64,000 bases of DNA from Parafannyhessea umbonata (GCF_900105025.1 NZ_LT629759.1:806001-870000), one strand, 5' to 3'; shown: positions 36,947 to 49,168, numbered from the stretch's first letter. The notes: generated by a model from the letters alone, not told the origin. Translations and numbers: made by a program.

Positions 36947-37210
36947 CTACTTCAGGGAGTTGACCAGCTTCTGCACGCCAGACTTGCGGTTGGAAGCCTG
37001 GTTCTTGTGGATGATGCCCTTGGATGCTGCCTTGTCGAGGAGGCGGTTGGCCTTGTTGGCGGCAGCCTGTGCGGCGTCGGCATCCTTGGCGGTGACGGCG
37101 GCGCGGACGTCCTTGACGGCAGTCTTCAGCTCGGAGCGGACTGCCTTGTTGCGCATGCGCGCCTTCTCGGCGGTGATGATGCGCTTCTTCTGAGACTTGA
37201 TGTTAGCCAC
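36947..37210 (-). CDS. rpsT: 30S ribosomal protein S20
   Basis: S20 binds 16S rRNA and is a primary 30S assembly protein. The 87-residue product is Lys/Ala-rich with IKSQKKRIITAEKARMRNKAVRS at the N-terminus and LDKAASKGIIHKNQA near the C-terminus. The GTG start at 37210 is supported by AAAGGA at proper distance. A longer frame lacks a ribosome site. It is a single-gene unit with its own promoter and terminator, placed between holA and lepA and read against them. Confidence 0.95.
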   Translation of the reverse strand: MANIKSQKKRIITAEKARMRNKAVRSELKTAVKDVRAAVTAKDADAAQAAANKANRLLDKAASKGIIHKNQASNRKSGVQKLVNSLK

Positions 37211-37306
37211 GTGCGGTTCCTTTCGGTTCTGATCCTTGAGGCCTCTATTTTTTGAGGTGAAGGATGTGGGGTATCCGACACCTGACACGGCGAGGTCGAC
37301 TTAGGG

Positions 37307-37335
37307 AGTATAGCAGAAGGCGCCCCGCGTGTCGC
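37307..37335 (-). promoter_or_regulatory. rpsT promoter
   Basis: On the minus strand GCGACA (37335-37330), a 17-base spacer and TGC-TATACT (37315-37307). The leader to the GTG is about 95 bases and contains a GAGGCCTC-type inverted repeat next to an A/T run. Confidence 0.7.
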
Positions 37336-37376
37336 CGCGCATTTTGCCTGCGCGCAGGTGCGGGCATAAATTCACA

Positions 37377-37405
37377 TTCTGTCCAACGCATTCGTGGGTT
37401 ATGAT
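37377..37405 (+). promoter_or_regulatory. lepA promoter, probably giving a leaderless mRNA
   Basis: TATGAT (37400-37405) is a good -10 and TTCTGT (37377-37382) a weak -35 at 17 bases. The -10 ends seven bases before the ATG at 37413, so transcription should start at or next to the initiation codon. Confidence 0.5.
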
Positions 37406-37412
37406 GGGTCGC

Positions 37413-39220
<1,808 letters not shown>

Positions 39221-39224
<4 letters not shown>

Positions 39225-40306
39225 CGGAGCCCATGCAGCCCCAGACCCCCGCGGAGGTGCTGGACGAGTTTTCCCCCGCGGCGGCACTGGGCGAGAAGAT
39301 CTTCCCGTTTCCCTGCGAGGGCGACCTTCGATCAAGGCTCGAGGCGGCTCGCTACCTCATGGCACCGATGGCCGGCGTCACGGACGCGGCGTATCGCCTG
39401 ATGGCGCGCCGCGCCGGCGCGGGACTCGCGTACACGGAGATGGTGTCCGTCGCCGGGATCCACTACGGCGGCGAGACCGGTGGCCAGAAGACGTGGGATC
39501 TCGTGCTGCCGCACGACCCAGAGCCCGACATCGCGGTGCAGCTGTTTGGCAGCAAGCCGGAGCAGTTCCGCGAGGCGGCGTCCCGCGTGCAGGAGCGCCT
39601 GCGGGGGAGGCTCGCCCTCATCGACATCAACATGGCCTGCCCCGTGCCGAAGGTCACGCGCAAGGGCGAGGGGTCGGCGCTTCTGGACGATCCGGCGCTC
39701 GCGGCGGAAATCGTGCGCGCGTGCGTGGAGGAGGCGGACGTCCCCGTGACGTGCAAGATCCGCCGCAGCCGCCAGCCGGGCCCCGAGCAGGCGCCGGACT
39801 TCGCTCGCGCGATGGAGCAGGCGGGCGCGTCCGCGCTCGCCGTGCACGGGCGCACGGCGAGCCAGCTGTACCGCGGCCAGGCGGACTGGGACGCCGTGCG
39901 CCACGTGGTCGAGGCGGTGGACGTGCCCGTCATCGGCTCGGGCGACGTGCTCGACGCGCATGCGGCCTCGGCCATGCGGGCCGCGACCGGCGTGGCCGCC
40001 GTCATGGTGGCACGCGGCTCCTACGGAAACCCGTGGATCTTCTCGGCGGCGCGTGCCCTGGACGAGGGACGCGAGCCCGCCCATGTTGGCCCCGCGGAGC
40101 GCCTTGCCGCGTTCGAGTGCCACGTGCGGCTGCTTGCGGCGACGGGAGCGCACCTGGCGCGGGCGCGGAGCCTGGCGGGATGGTACTTCAAGGGCATGCC
40201 GTACGCGGCGGAGTGGCGAAACCGCGCGATGGCGTGCGTGACGCTTGCGGACTACTTGGCGCTGGTTCAGGTGCTGCGCGAGCGGCTGTCCGCGGCGGGG
40301 CAGTAG
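39221..40306 (+). CDS. dusB: tRNA-dihydrouridine synthase
   Basis: It reduces uridines in the tRNA D-loop with FMN and NADPH. The 361-residue protein has the FMN-binding barrel with [15 protein letters not shown], the catalytic Cys in [20 protein letters not shown], and the phosphate-binding GSGDVLDA. It resembles the DusB class. About 45 N-terminal residues before the barrel have no known role. The ATG overlaps the lepA stop, so it is co-translated; hemW follows after 2 bases. Confidence 0.92.
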
Positions 40307-40308
40307 CC

Positions 40309-41559
40309 GTGGGCGTAGGCGCGCTGTACGTGCACGTGCCGTTCTGCCGCAGCAAGTGCGCGTACTGCGACTTCTCTTCGTGGGCCACGCGCGCGGGCGA
40401 CCCGCTCATGGGCGCGTACGTGGCCTCCGCGGCGCGCATGGTGCGCCAGGCGGAGTCCCTGGGGCTCCTCGCGGGCTGCCGAACGGGCTATCTGGGCGGC
40501 GGCACGCCCACGTACCTGGGTGCGGACGACCTTCGCTCGCTCGTGCGGGCCATGGCGCCGCATTGCCCGCGCGAGCTTTCCGTGGAGGCGAACCCGGACT
40601 CGCTTGCGCCGGACGTGCTGGACGCGCTTGTTGACGCGGGCGCGACGCGCGTCTCCGTGGGCGTGCAGAGCACGAGCGCCGCGGAGCTTGAGGCGCTTGG
40701 TCGCGTGCACGGTCCCGCGCAGGCGCTCGACACGCTTTCGCGCGCGGCGGCGGCAGGGCTCGACGTGTCGTGCGACCTCATGTGCGCGACGCCGCTGCAG
40801 ACGGAAGACTCGTGGGAGAAGAGCCTCACGGACGTGCTGTCCTGCGGAGTTGGCCACGTGAGCGTGTACCCGCTGCAGATAGAGGACGGAACGGCGCTCG
40901 GCCGGCGCTATGCGGACGAGGACCCGGCGTTCAACGCGGAGGACGTGCAGGCCGCGCGCATGGAGGCGGCGGAGCGTGCCCTTGGGGCGGCAGGCCTTGC
41001 GCGCTACGAGGTGGCGAGCTACGCGCGGCCCGGCAAGGCGTGCGCCCACAACCAGGCTTACTGGACGGGTGTGCCGTACCTGGGCATCGGCACGGGGGCG
41101 TCCGGCATGCTGGGCGCAGGCGACTACGAGCTCCTGCGCACCGCGGCGCCGCGCCTACCCAAGGCGCCGGAGGACGCGTGGCGCGTGCGCCTCACGGTCA
41201 CGAGCGGTCGGCGCGCATTCGCGGAGGCCGCGGGCATGGGCGAGCTCTCGTACGACCTCGAGTTCCTGACGGAGCCGCAGGCTGCGGCCGAGGACCTGAT
41301 GCTGGGGATGCGCCTTTCCGAGGGAGTGGGAGAAGACCTTCTCGCCCATGCGCGCGACGTGCTCGGCGCGCAGGCGGTGGATTCTGCCGTGGCCGAGGCG
41401 CGCCGAGAGGGGCTTGCGGAGGCGCGTGCGGACGGCGGGCTTGCGCCGACGCGCCGCGGCTGGCTTCTGGGAAACGAGCTCTATGGCATCATGTGGGGCC
41501 TCGCCCCCGGCACGGTGCGTGAGGTGGGGATTTCCTGCGCGCCGGCGCCGCATGAATAA
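40309..41559 (+). CDS. hemW: Radical SAM HemW-like protein (heme chaperone / coproporphyrinogen oxidase-like)
   Basis: The 416-residue protein begins with the radical SAM signature C13-x3-C17-x2-C20 in YVHVPFCRSKCAYC, followed by YLGGGTPTYL and SVGVQS. The HemW-type C-terminal domain has a segment with GIGTGASGML. HemW proteins bind heme and transfer it and lack the fifth HemN cysteine; this one reads CRSKCAYCDF and fits that class. The GTG start is two bases after dusB. No porphyrin pathway gene is near, and a heme role in this organism is inferred only from the family. Confidence 0.85.
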   Translation: MGVGALYVHVPFCRSKCAYCDFSSWATRAGDPLMGAYVASAARMVRQAESLGLLAGCRTGYLGGGTPTYLGADDLRSLVRAMAPHCPRELSVEANPDSLAPDVLDALVDAGATRVSVGVQSTSAAELEALGRVHGPAQALDTLSRAAAAGLDVSCDLMCATPLQTEDSWEKSLTDVLSCGVGHVSVYPLQIEDGTALGRRYADEDPAFNAEDVQAARMEAAERALGAAGLARYEVASYARPGKACAHNQAYWTGVPYLGIGTGASGMLGAGDYELLRTAAPRLPKAPEDAWRVRLTVTSGRRAFAEAAGMGELSYDLEFLTEPQAAAEDLMLGMRLSEGVGEDLLAHARDVLGAQAVDSAVAEARREGLAEARADGGLAPTRRGWLLGNELYGIMWGLAPGTVREVGISCAPAPHE

Positions 41560-41645
41560 GCCGCGGCCGCATTGGATAGAATTTTGACCGCATGCGCCGT
41601 TGGCGCGTGGACACGCAGGCAGGCGGCATGGATTCGGAGCCCCGC

Positions 41646-42761
41646 ATGGCATCAATGAACGAGAAGGACTACTACGCGATCCTGGGCGTGAGCAAGGACG
41701 CGTCCACGGACGAGATACGCAAGGCCTTCCAGCAGAAGGCGCGCAAGCTCCACCCGGACGTGAACAAGGCGCCGGACGCGGAGGAGCGCTTCAAGGAGGT
41801 GTCCGAGGCGTACGCGGTGCTCTCGGACGAGCAGAAGCGCAGTCGCTACGACGCCATGCGCTCCGGCTCGCCGTTTGGCGCGCCCGCATACGGTGGGAGC
41901 ACCCAGGGCTACGGAGCGCCGTCGGACCCGTTTGCCGGCGCCGACCCGTTTGGCTGGGGCTTCCCGTTTGGCGGGGCCGCCTACCGCCGCACGAGCACAA
42001 GGCGCTCCCGCGCGTACAACCCGCGCGCCGGCGCAGACGTCACGATCGACGTGGAGCTAGACCAGGAGACCGCCCGCAAGGGCACCAGGCGCGGCGTCAC
42101 GTACCAGCGCTACGTGGCGTGCGACGTGTGCCACGGCAGCGGCTCGGTCGTAAGCGAGCACGCCGAGACGTGCCCCACGTGCGGCGGAAGCGGTCACATC
42201 AGCCTGGACCTGACGGGGCTCTTTGGCTTCGGCGTGATGGAGATGGAGTGCCCGGAGTGCGAGGGCGCCGGCAAGGTGGTCGCGGACCCGTGCGAGGCGT
42301 GCGGTGGGTCCGGACGCGTGCTGTCCGCGAGCGAGGTCGTGGTGGACATCCCCGCCAACTCGCACGACGGCGACGAGGTGCGCGTGAAGGGCATGGGCAA
42401 CGCCGGCACGAACGGCTCCTCCTCCGGAGACTTCGTGTGCCGCGTGGGCGTGGCGGCGGAGCGCGTGAATGCGCTGCAGGCGCGTGGGTTCCAGACCGTG
42501 GGCTTCATGCTTCCGTTCTTGGTACTGGGGGCCGTGTCGGGCACGATCGTGTCCATGCTGCCGTTCCTGGTGATCATGGCGGTCATCGCGGGCATGCAGA
42601 TCAGCCGCGGCGGTGGCGTGGGCCATGGCGGCACGTGGTGGAAGAAGGCCGCGACGCACGTGGGAAACGGCGTGCTTTCCGGCCTCCTGCTTGCGCTGCT
42701 CATGGTGCTCATGTTCCAGTGCAGCCCGTACGCGCGCTACTCCGGCGGCGCAGGCGTCTAG
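41646..42761 (+). CDS. DnaJ-like J-domain protein with four zinc-finger repeats and a membrane tail
   Basis: This 371-residue paralogue has a complete J-domain with HPD near residue 36, a Gly/Phe-rich linker (PFGAPAYGG), and a cysteine-rich domain with four CxxCxGxG units (about residues 159-217). Only a short part of the substrate-binding domain follows. The rest is two or three hydrophobic spans, at about 285-318 and 339-357, so it should be anchored in the membrane with its chaperone part in the cytoplasm. The full DnaJ encoded next lacks such a tail. ATG 41646 has GGAG at 41636-41639. A TAGAAT -10 candidate lies at 41577-41582. Its role is unknown; hrcA and grpE are not adjacent. Confidence 0.85.
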   Translation: MASMNEKDYYAILGVSKDASTDEIRKAFQQKARKLHPDVNKAPDAEERFKEVSEAYAVLSDEQKRSRYDAMRSGSPFGAPAYGGSTQGYGAPSDPFAGADPFGWGFPFGGAAYRRTSTRRSRAYNPRAGADVTIDVELDQETARKGTRRGVTYQRYVACDVCHGSGSVVSEHAETCPTCGGSGHISLDLTGLFGFGVMEMECPECEGAGKVVADPCEACGGSGRVLSASEVVVDIPANSHDGDEVRVKGMGNAGTNGSSSGDFVCRVGVAAERVNALQARGFQTVGFMLPFLVLGAVSGTIVSMLPFLVIMAVIAGMQISRGGGVGHGGTWWKKAATHVGNGVLSGLLLALLMVLMFQCSPYARYSGGAGV

Positions 42762-42836
42762 CGCGGCCGGCCGGCACGTACGCAAAGGTTTCTGCGGGCC
42801 TCGGCCCGACGTTCGACATGTGGGAGATAGGTAAGA

Positions 42837-44033
42837 GTGGCCTCTAAAGACTATTACGAGATTCTGGGCGTCGAGCGCGACGCCGACGCGAAGACGATCA
42901 AGCGAGCCTTTCTGAAGAAGGCGCGCGTGCTCCACCCCGACGTCAACAAGGAGCCCGACGCGGAGGAGAAGTTCAAGGAGGTCAACGAGGCGTACTCCGT
43001 CCTTTCGGACGAGCGCAAGCGCGCGAACTACGACCGCTACGGCACCGCGGAGGGGCCGGGCGGCTTTGGCTCGGACTACGTGGACATGTCGGACATCTTC
43101 GGCGGCGGCTTCGGCATCAACGACATCTTCGACTCGTTCTTTGGCGGCGGGCAGGGCGGCGGCACTTCTCGCGCCGCCCGCACGCGCGGACGCGACATGG
43201 GCATCACCCTCAGGGTCACGCTGGAGGAGGCTGCGGCCGGCTGCACGAAGACCATCGCATACGACCGACTTGCCCCGTGCGACGACTGCGGAGGCACCGG
43301 CGTCGCGGAGGGCGGCCACGTGAAGACGTGCGACAGTTGCCACGGCACCGGTCGCGTGGTCGAGGTTCAGCGCACGATCTTTGGCCAGATGCAGACGCAG
43401 ACCACGTGTCCGGCGTGCCACGGGTCGGGCAAGGTCGTCGACAAACCGTGCGAGACCTGCGAGGGCCAGGGCCGCACCCCCTCGCGCGAGACCGTGGACG
43501 TGAAGATTCCCGCCGGCGTGCACTCCGGCCAGTCGCTTACCGTGAAGGGCAAGGGCGAGGCCGGCGTGCGTGGTGACGCGTCCGGCGACCTCGTCGTGCG
43601 CGTGGAGGTCGCGGAGAGCGAGACGTTCCAGCGCCAGGGCGACGACCTGTTCTGCCGCGTGGCGGTGGACTCGCTTCAGGCCATCGTCGGCACGACGGTG
43701 CGCATGCGCGGCATCCTTCCGGACGACGAGGTCGTGGTCGAGGTCCCCGCGGGCTGCTCCTACGGCCAGCAGGTGCGCGTGGAGCGCATGGGCATGCCGC
43801 GCATGGGCACCACGGCGCGCGGCAGCCTGATCGCCGTCATCCAGGTCGTGCCGCCGAAGGGCCTTACCGCCGAGCAGCTCGACGACATCCGCATGATCGT
43901 GGACGCACGGGGCGAGAAGGACGCGGCAGGCGAGCCGAAGGCAAAGCCTGCGCAGGACGGCGCTGACTTTGCAGGGACCCGCAAGAAGCCGAAGTTCAAG
44001 GGCCGCGGACGTCGCAACGGAAGGTCGAAGTGA
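42837..44033 (+). CDS. dnaJ: Chaperone protein DnaJ
   Basis: DnaJ is the co-chaperone that delivers unfolded proteins to DnaK and stimulates its ATPase. The 398-residue protein has an intact J-domain with HPD (in [10 protein letters not shown]), a Gly/Phe region, four CxxCxGxG zinc units ([32 protein letters not shown]), and the full C-terminal substrate-binding domain. The tail is basic ([16 protein letters not shown]). The start is GTG with GGGAGATAGG upstream. It overlaps mtaB by four bases. The paralogue upstream is 75 bases away. Confidence 0.93.
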   Translation: MASKDYYEILGVERDADAKTIKRAFLKKARVLHPDVNKEPDAEEKFKEVNEAYSVLSDERKRANYDRYGTAEGPGGFGSDYVDMSDIFGGGFGINDIFDSFFGGGQGGGTSRAARTRGRDMGITLRVTLEEAAAGCTKTIAYDRLAPCDDCGGTGVAEGGHVKTCDSCHGTGRVVEVQRTIFGQMQTQTTCPACHGSGKVVDKPCETCEGQGRTPSRETVDVKIPAGVHSGQSLTVKGKGEAGVRGDASGDLVVRVEVAESETFQRQGDDLFCRVAVDSLQAIVGTTVRMRGILPDDEVVVEVPAGCSYGQQVRVERMGMPRMGTTARGSLIAVIQVVPPKGLTAEQLDDIRMIVDARGEKDAAGEPKAKPAQDGADFAGTRKKPKFKGRGRRNGRSK

Positions 44034-45310
44034 CGGCGGCCTCGCGACCGAGGGTCGCGTTCGTGAACCTGGGCTGTCGCGTCAACCGCGTCGAAACCGA
44101 CGTGATCGCAAGCGAGCTCGAGCGCCATGGCTGCGAGCTCGTGCCGGAGAGCGAGGCCCAGGCCATCGTGGTGAACACGTGCGCCGTCACGGGCGAGGCG
44201 GAGGCGAAGACCAGGAAGACCGTCCGGCACGCGGCGGGCCTGCCGGGATGCCCCACCGTCGTCGCGACCGGCTGCGTTGCGAGCCTGTTTGCTGGCGAGC
44301 TCGCCGCCATCGCGGACAACGTGGTGGTGGAGCCTGACAAGGCGCGCGTCGCGGCGCGCGTGCTGGAGCACCTTGGCATCGTGGACGGTGCCGTGGACGA
44401 TTCCGGCTCGGTCGTGAGCGTCACGCCCACGCCGACGGGTCGCATGCGCCCGGGCATCAAGATCCAGGACGGCTGCGACAACCGCTGCACGTACTGCATC
44501 GTGTGGAAGGCGCGCGGCGCCTCGCGCTCCATGGGCGTGGCGGACGTCGTGGCGCGCGTTCGCGACGCGCAGTCCCGCGGTGCGCACGAGGTGGTGCTCA
44601 CGGGCATCAACCTCGGGCGCTTCGACGCCGTGGCGCCGGACGGCACGAGGGTGGGCCTCCCCGGACTCATCGAGCTTCTCCTTAGGGAGACCTCGATCGA
44701 GCGCCTGAGGCTCTCTTCCATCGAGCCGCCGGACGTGACGGACGAGCTGCTTCGCGTCATGGGCAAAAACCCGGAGCGCGTGGCGCCGTTCCTACACGTG
44801 TGCCTGCAGTCCGGCTGCGACGCGACGCTGCGCCGCATGGGGCGCGTGTACGACACGGCATACTTTGCGGACGTCGTGCGGCACGCGCGAAAGGCGGTCC
44901 CCGGCATCGCGCTCGGCACGGACCTCATCGTGGGGTTCCCGGGCGAGAAGGACGAGGACTTCGAGCAGTCGCTCGCGTTCTGCCGCGACATGGCGTTCGC
45001 GAAGATGCACGTGTTTCGCTACTCCAAGCGGCCGGGTACGCCGGCGGCGCGCGCGGAGGGCCAGGTGGACCCCCATGTCATGGCGACCCGCAGCCGTCGC
45101 ATGCGCGAGCTTGCGCAGCGGATGCGCCACGAGCAGGCGCTTGCGCACGTGGGCCGCGAGGAGCTCGTCGTGGTGCAGTACCCGGGCCGCGGCGTCACGG
45201 GAGGCCTCTTCGACGCGCTCGTGGACCCCAAGATCGCGCTGGACTCGCTCGTGCGCGTGCGCGTGAGCTCCGTGATGGACGACGGAACGCTCGTGTGCGC
45301 CCGCGCGTAG
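44030..45310 (+). CDS. mtaB: tRNA t6A37 methylthiotransferase MtaB
   Basis: MtaB adds a methylthio group to t6A37 of tRNAs that read ANN codons. The 426-residue protein has the MiaB-type UPF0004 domain with cysteines in NLGC16, VNTC and ATGC. The radical SAM motif is C149-x3-C153-x2-C156, followed by the TRAM-like C-terminal region. Length and motif spacing fit MtaB, not MiaB. RimO, a related methylthiotransferase, is encoded at 58.8 kb. The GTG overlaps the dnaJ stop. The pairing of dnaJ with an MtaB-type gene is common in Gram-positive bacteria. Confidence 0.9.
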   Translation: MTAASRPRVAFVNLGCRVNRVETDVIASELERHGCELVPESEAQAIVVNTCAVTGEAEAKTRKTVRHAAGLPGCPTVVATGCVASLFAGELAAIADNVVVEPDKARVAARVLEHLGIVDGAVDDSGSVVSVTPTPTGRMRPGIKIQDGCDNRCTYCIVWKARGASRSMGVADVVARVRDAQSRGAHEVVLTGINLGRFDAVAPDGTRVGLPGLIELLLRETSIERLRLSSIEPPDVTDELLRVMGKNPERVAPFLHVCLQSGCDATLRRMGRVYDTAYFADVVRHARKAVPGIALGTDLIVGFPGEKDEDFEQSLAFCRDMAFAKMHVFRYSKRPGTPAARAEGQVDPHVMATRSRRMRELAQRMRHEQALAHVGREELVVVQYPGRGVTGGLFDALVDPKIALDSLVRVRVSSVMDDGTLVCARA

Positions 45311-45311
45311 G

Positions 45312-45340
45312 TTGGGCGCCGGCGCGAAAGCGTCTATCAT
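45312..45340 (+). promoter_or_regulatory. phoH operon promoter
   Basis: TTGGGC (45312-45317), 17 bases, TATCAT (45335-45340), starting directly after the mtaB stop. The leader to phoH is about 25 bases and includes AGGAGG. Confidence 0.65.
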
Positions 45341-45370
45341 GAAGGCAACACACCGTCCGTCAGGAGGAAC

Positions 45371-46366
45371 ATGGAACCAACCCACGTCAGGCTCACGATA
45401 CCGGACTCCGTCGACCCAACGCTGCTGATGGGGCCGGCGGACTCGCTCCTTCGCAGGATAGAGGGGGCGTTCGACGCCATGGTCACCGTGCGCGGCAACC
45501 AGGTGAGCGTGATCGGGCCCACGGACGTGGTGGACCAGGTGGTGTCAGTCTTTTCTCGCCTCATTAGGTGCGTGGAGAAGGGCGACGTCCCGACGACCGC
45601 GGACGTCGACCTGCTGATAGGCCAGGTGAGCCATGGGGCGAGCGAGTCGGCGGACCTCTCGGACGACATCCTGCTTACGTACCGCGGCCGCGCCATCCGC
45701 CCGAAGACCGCCGGCCAGAAGCGCTACATAGACTCCATCCGCGACAACACCATCACGTTTGGTATAGGGCCGGCGGGCACCGGCAAGACGTACCTGGCCA
45801 TGGCCATGGCCGTGAGCGCGCTGAAGCGCCGCGACGTGGGACGCATCGTGCTCGCGCGGCCCGTGGTCGAGGCGGGGGAGTCGCTTGGCTACCTGCCCGG
45901 CACGCTGCAGGAGAAGCTTGACCCGTACGTGCGGCCGCTGTACGACGCGCTGTTTGACATGACGGACATGGAGAAGGGCAACGCCCTCATCGAGCAGGGC
46001 GTCATCGAGATCGCGCCGCTCGCGTTCATGCGCGGGCGCACCATGAACGACGCGTTCGTGATCCTGGACGAGGCCCAGAACACGACGCCGGACCAGATGA
46101 AGATGTTCCTGACGAGGCTCGGCTTTGGGTCGAAGTTCGTCGTGACCGGCGACCTCACCCAGCGCGACCTGCCCGGCAGAAACGGGCTGGAGTCCGCCCG
46201 CGCTGTGCTTGGGGGCGTGGACGACGTGAGCTTCGTGGACCTTGATAGAAACGACATCGTGCGGCACTCGCTCGTGGCGAGGATCGTGGACGCGTACGAC
46301 AGGGCGCAGGGCGCGCACGCCGCGGGAGGCGCCGCGGGAAGGGAGACCGGCCGACATGGGGAATAG
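45371..46366 (+). CDS. phoH: PhoH-family ATPase
   Basis: PhoH-like proteins are cytoplasmic ATPases with predicted RNA-related roles, often next to ybeY. The 331-residue protein has Walker A GIGPAGTGKT (131-140), the segment RPVVEAGESLGYLPGTLQEK, and Walker B with VILDEAQNTTP. An N-terminal KH-like domain is likely before residue 100. CAGGAGG precedes the ATG, and ybeY overlaps the end by 11 bases. The tight link to ybeY suggests a shared role in ribosome or RNA maturation (inference from neighbourhood). Confidence 0.9.
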   Translation: MEPTHVRLTIPDSVDPTLLMGPADSLLRRIEGAFDAMVTVRGNQVSVIGPTDVVDQVVSVFSRLIRCVEKGDVPTTADVDLLIGQVSHGASESADLSDDILLTYRGRAIRPKTAGQKRYIDSIRDNTITFGIGPAGTGKTYLAMAMAVSALKRRDVGRIVLARPVVEAGESLGYLPGTLQEKLDPYVRPLYDALFDMTDMEKGNALIEQGVIEIAPLAFMRGRTMNDAFVILDEAQNTTPDQMKMFLTRLGFGSKFVVTGDLTQRDLPGRNGLESARAVLGGVDDVSFVDLDRNDIVRHSLVARIVDAYDRAQGAHAAGGAAGRETGRHGE

Positions 46367-46859
46367 CTACGACATCATGCTCGAGGAGGGCGTCGCGTGC
46401 CCGGTGGGCGAGGACGAGATCCGCGAGGACTGCGACTTCGTGCTCGCGAGCGAGGGTGTGGAGCGGCCGTGCATGGTGTCCGTCTCCGTCGTGGGCGACG
46501 AGCGCATGCGCGAGCTGAACGCCGAGTGGCGCGACCAGGACCGCGCGACGGACGTGCTGTCGCTGGAGTGCGAGCGCCCGGACGACGAGGACCTTGCGCC
46601 CGGCGAGCCGTGCGAGCTTGGCGACATCGTGCTCGCGCCCGCCTACATCGAGCGCCAGGCGAAGGGCTTCGGCACGACGCCGGCGGACGAGTTCAGGCTG
46701 CTTCTGGTGCATGGTATGCTGCACCTTCTGGGCTACGACCACCTTGAGGACGACGAGGCCGAGGCCATGGAGGCACGTGAGGACGAGCTGCTGGCACACA
46801 TCCGGACGGACCGCGCCATCGACCACGTGACCCTCACGCGCCACCGGGGCGGTGAGTAG
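46356..46859 (+). CDS. ybeY: Endoribonuclease YbeY
   Basis: YbeY is a zinc-dependent RNase that matures the 16S rRNA 3' end and aids ribosome quality control. The 167-residue protein has the metal triad in HGMLHLLGYDH (His119, His123, His129), and RDQDRATDVLSL upstream. An acidic helix follows the metal site. The start lies inside phoH with GGGAGACC before it. dgkA follows two bases after the stop. Confidence 0.92.
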   Translation: MGNSYDIMLEEGVACPVGEDEIREDCDFVLASEGVERPCMVSVSVVGDERMRELNAEWRDQDRATDVLSLECERPDDEDLAPGEPCELGDIVLAPAYIERQAKGFGTTPADEFRLLLVHGMLHLLGYDHLEDDEAEAMEAREDELLAHIRTDRAIDHVTLTRHRGGE

Positions 46860-46861
46860 CG

Positions 46862-47248
46862 ATGATTCCCGGCCGCTCGCCGAGACATCCCTCGTTCAGG
46901 CGGAGCTTCCTCTTCGCGCTGCAGGGCTTTCGCACCGCGCTTCGCCAGGAGCGCAACATCAAGGTCATGCTCGCGGGCGGCGCGTTTGCCGTCGCGATGG
47001 GACTCATCCTGCGGATAGATGCCGTGAGCTGGGCCATCGTGCTCGTGTGCTGCGGCATGGTCATCGCGGCGGAGCTTCTGAACACCGCGATCGAGACGGT
47101 GGTCGACCTGGTGTCGCCGGAGTTCCACCCGCTTGCCGGCCAGGCGAAGGACATAGCGGCCGCGGCTTCGTGGGTGCTGAGCCTCACTGCGGCCGTCGTG
47201 GGCGTCATCGTGTACGCAAGCGCCCTCATAAGGCTGCTCGCCGGCTAG
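46862..47248 (+). CDS. dgkA: Diacylglycerol/undecaprenol kinase family protein
   Basis: It phosphorylates undecaprenol (Gram-positive type) or diacylglycerol, which recycles lipid carrier for wall synthesis. The 128-residue protein has three membrane spans. The cytoplasmic region carries the family hallmark AAELLNTAIETVVDL, and the start has the usual SFLFALQGFRTALRQERN. As in many Gram-positive genomes it sits between ybeY and era. The choice of lipid is inferred from phylum. Confidence 0.9.
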   Translation: MIPGRSPRHPSFRRSFLFALQGFRTALRQERNIKVMLAGGAFAVAMGLILRIDAVSWAIVLVCCGMVIAAELLNTAIETVVDLVSPEFHPLAGQAKDIAAAASWVLSLTAAVVGVIVYASALIRLLAG

Positions 47249-47347
47249 GCTCGGCATAAGAACGAAATCGGTGCCTAGGGGATGGCACGCCAGGGGCCGC
47301 TCGGCGGCCAAGGATGAAGACACACGATCACCCAAGGGGGGCGCTCC

Positions 47348-48277
47348 ATGGAGAAGGACGCAAAGGGCGAGAAGAACGAGGCACCGTTCAGGAGCGGGTT
47401 CGTCGCGCTGGTGGGACGGCCGTCCGTCGGCAAGTCGACGCTTTTGAACGCGGCGGTGGGCGGCAAGCTCGCCATCACGAGTCCCGTTGCGCAGACGACG
47501 CGCAGGCGCATGCGCGCCGTCGTGAACACGCCGAGCTCGCAGTTGGTGATCGTTGACACGCCGGGCCTGCACAAGCCGAAGGACGCCCTGGGCAAGGAGC
47601 TGAACAAGGTCGCGCTCGGCGAGCTGGGCGACGTGGACGTGGTGGCGTTTCTCGTCGACGCGACGAAGCCCGTCGGCAGGGGAGACGAGTGGGTCGCGAA
47701 GCACGTGGCGGCCTCGAGGGCGCCTTTCAAGCTGCTCGTGATCACGAAGGCCGACCTCGCGAAGCCCGACCAGGTGAGGGCGCAGCTCGACGCGGCGTCC
47801 GCGCTCGCGAAGTTCGACGACGCCATGGTCATCTCCGCAAAGGAGGGCTTCAACGTCGACTCGTTCGTGAGCCTGGTGGGCGAGCACCTGCCAGAGGGAC
47901 CGCGGTGGTTCCCGGAGGACATGGACTGCGACGCGACGGACGAGGAGCTCGTGGCGGAGTTCGTGCGCGAGAAGGTGCTGAACAACCTGCGGCAGGAGGT
48001 GCCGCACTCCGTTGGCGTCATCTGCGACGACATCGACTGGCGCAAGGACGGGCTCGCCTCGATCCGCGCGACCATCATCGTGGAGCGCGAGGGGCAGAAG
48101 GGCATCGTGATCGGCAAGGGTGGCCAGATGATCAAGCGCATCGGCACCCAGGCGCGCCACGACGTGGAGCGGCTGTTCGACACGAAGGTGTTCCTGGACC
48201 TGCAGGTGCGGGTGCAGCCGCAGTGGCGCCGCGACCGGAACGAGATCCGCCGCCTGGGCTACGACTACGAGGAGTAG
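47348..48277 (+). CDS. era: GTPase Era
   Basis: Era is a GTPase that binds the 16S rRNA 3' end and checkpoints 30S assembly. The 309-residue protein has G1 GRPSVGKST (residues 23-31), G3 DTPG, and NKxD-type TKAD. The C-terminal KH domain has [18 protein letters not shown]. The ATG is supported by AGGGGGG. A spacer of 99 bases after dgkA contains a small GGCC hairpin, so weak independent expression is possible. recO follows after six bases. Confidence 0.94.
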   Translation: MEKDAKGEKNEAPFRSGFVALVGRPSVGKSTLLNAAVGGKLAITSPVAQTTRRRMRAVVNTPSSQLVIVDTPGLHKPKDALGKELNKVALGELGDVDVVAFLVDATKPVGRGDEWVAKHVAASRAPFKLLVITKADLAKPDQVRAQLDAASALAKFDDAMVISAKEGFNVDSFVSLVGEHLPEGPRWFPEDMDCDATDEELVAEFVREKVLNNLRQEVPHSVGVICDDIDWRKDGLASIRATIIVEREGQKGIVIGKGGQMIKRIGTQARHDVERLFDTKVFLDLQVRVQPQWRRDRNEIRRLGYDYEE

Positions 48278-48283
48278 CGTTTC

Positions 48284-49036
48284 GTGGCGGGAAGGAGGAG
48301 CGTCCGAACCAGGGCGATCGTGATAGACAGGCGGACCCGCCTGAAGGAGCAGGACCTGATCCTTACGCTCCTTACGCAGGACGGTCAGCGCGCAGACGTG
48401 ATCGCGAAGGGTGGCCTGAAGCCGGGTGGGCGCCTGGCCGCGCGCGTGGAGCTCTTCAGCGAGACGGACTTCCTCATCGCAAGCGGGCGCAGCCTCGGCA
48501 TCATCACGGAGGCCGCGACGTCGAACCCGCACGCGGGGCTTCGTGGCGACATGGCGCGCGTGAGCGCGGCGTCGTGCGTGTGCGAGGTGGCGCGCCTCAC
48601 GTGCTTCGAGGACATGCCCGACCCGTATCTGTTCGCGATATGCTCGCGTGCGCTCACGGCGTGCGAGCAGGCGCCGGACCAGGAGCGGCTCGACCTCGTC
48701 GTCGCGGCGTACACGTTCAAGGTCACGGCGCACGGCGGCTGGAGGCCAGAGCTTCGGCGTTGCACGCTCTGTGGCGACGAGGACGTCGCGTTCTTCTCGC
48801 CCAGCGCCGGGGGCATGCTGTGCGCGAGCTGCGCGAAGGACGTCGCAGGAGCAGTGCCCATGGGGCCCTCGGGGCGCGACCGCCTGCAGGCGCTCGTCAA
48901 GTCTACGTTCGACGACATCCTGCGCATGGAGCTTGGCGTAGACGTCACGACGGAGCTCGTCTCGCTCGCGCACGTGTGGGCGGCCACGCACCTGGACGCA
49001 CGCCTGCGCGCGTTCGAGTTCATGCTGAGCCTGTAG
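48284..49036 (+). CDS. recO: DNA repair protein RecO
   Basis: RecO helps load RecA onto single-stranded DNA at gaps in the RecFOR pathway. The 250-residue protein has an N-terminal OB fold ([22 protein letters not shown]) and a helical middle. A four-Cys zinc site is near the C-terminus (CTLCGDED ... CASC). The start is GTG. GAGGAGTAG of the era end probably acts as its ribosome site. The era-recO pair is widely conserved. recA and recX at the end of the window act in the same pathway. Confidence 0.9.
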   Translation: MAGRRSVRTRAIVIDRRTRLKEQDLILTLLTQDGQRADVIAKGGLKPGGRLAARVELFSETDFLIASGRSLGIITEAATSNPHAGLRGDMARVSAASCVCEVARLTCFEDMPDPYLFAICSRALTACEQAPDQERLDLVVAAYTFKVTAHGGWRPELRRCTLCGDEDVAFFSPSAGGMLCASCAKDVAGAVPMGPSGRDRLQALVKSTFDDILRMELGVDVTTELVSLAHVWAATHLDARLRAFEFMLSL

Positions 49037-49090
49037 GGTCGCGCCTTTCCGCCCAGCCTTCCGTGGAAGCCGGGGCCGTCCGAGCCGCAT

Positions 49091-49111
49091 CGCATTTGTG
49101 TTCCAAATGCG
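49091..49111. repeat. Inverted repeat between recO and rpsO
   Basis: CGCATTTG (49091-49098) and CAAATGCG (49104-49111) form a perfect 8-bp stem with a five-base loop. No T run follows, so its use as recO terminator or as a protein-binding site is open. Confidence 0.5.
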
Positions 49112-49168
49112 GTGATTGCGCCCGGGGTGAGAAAAACGCTGGTGCCGCGTCTGCGTCAGCTCCTTACG

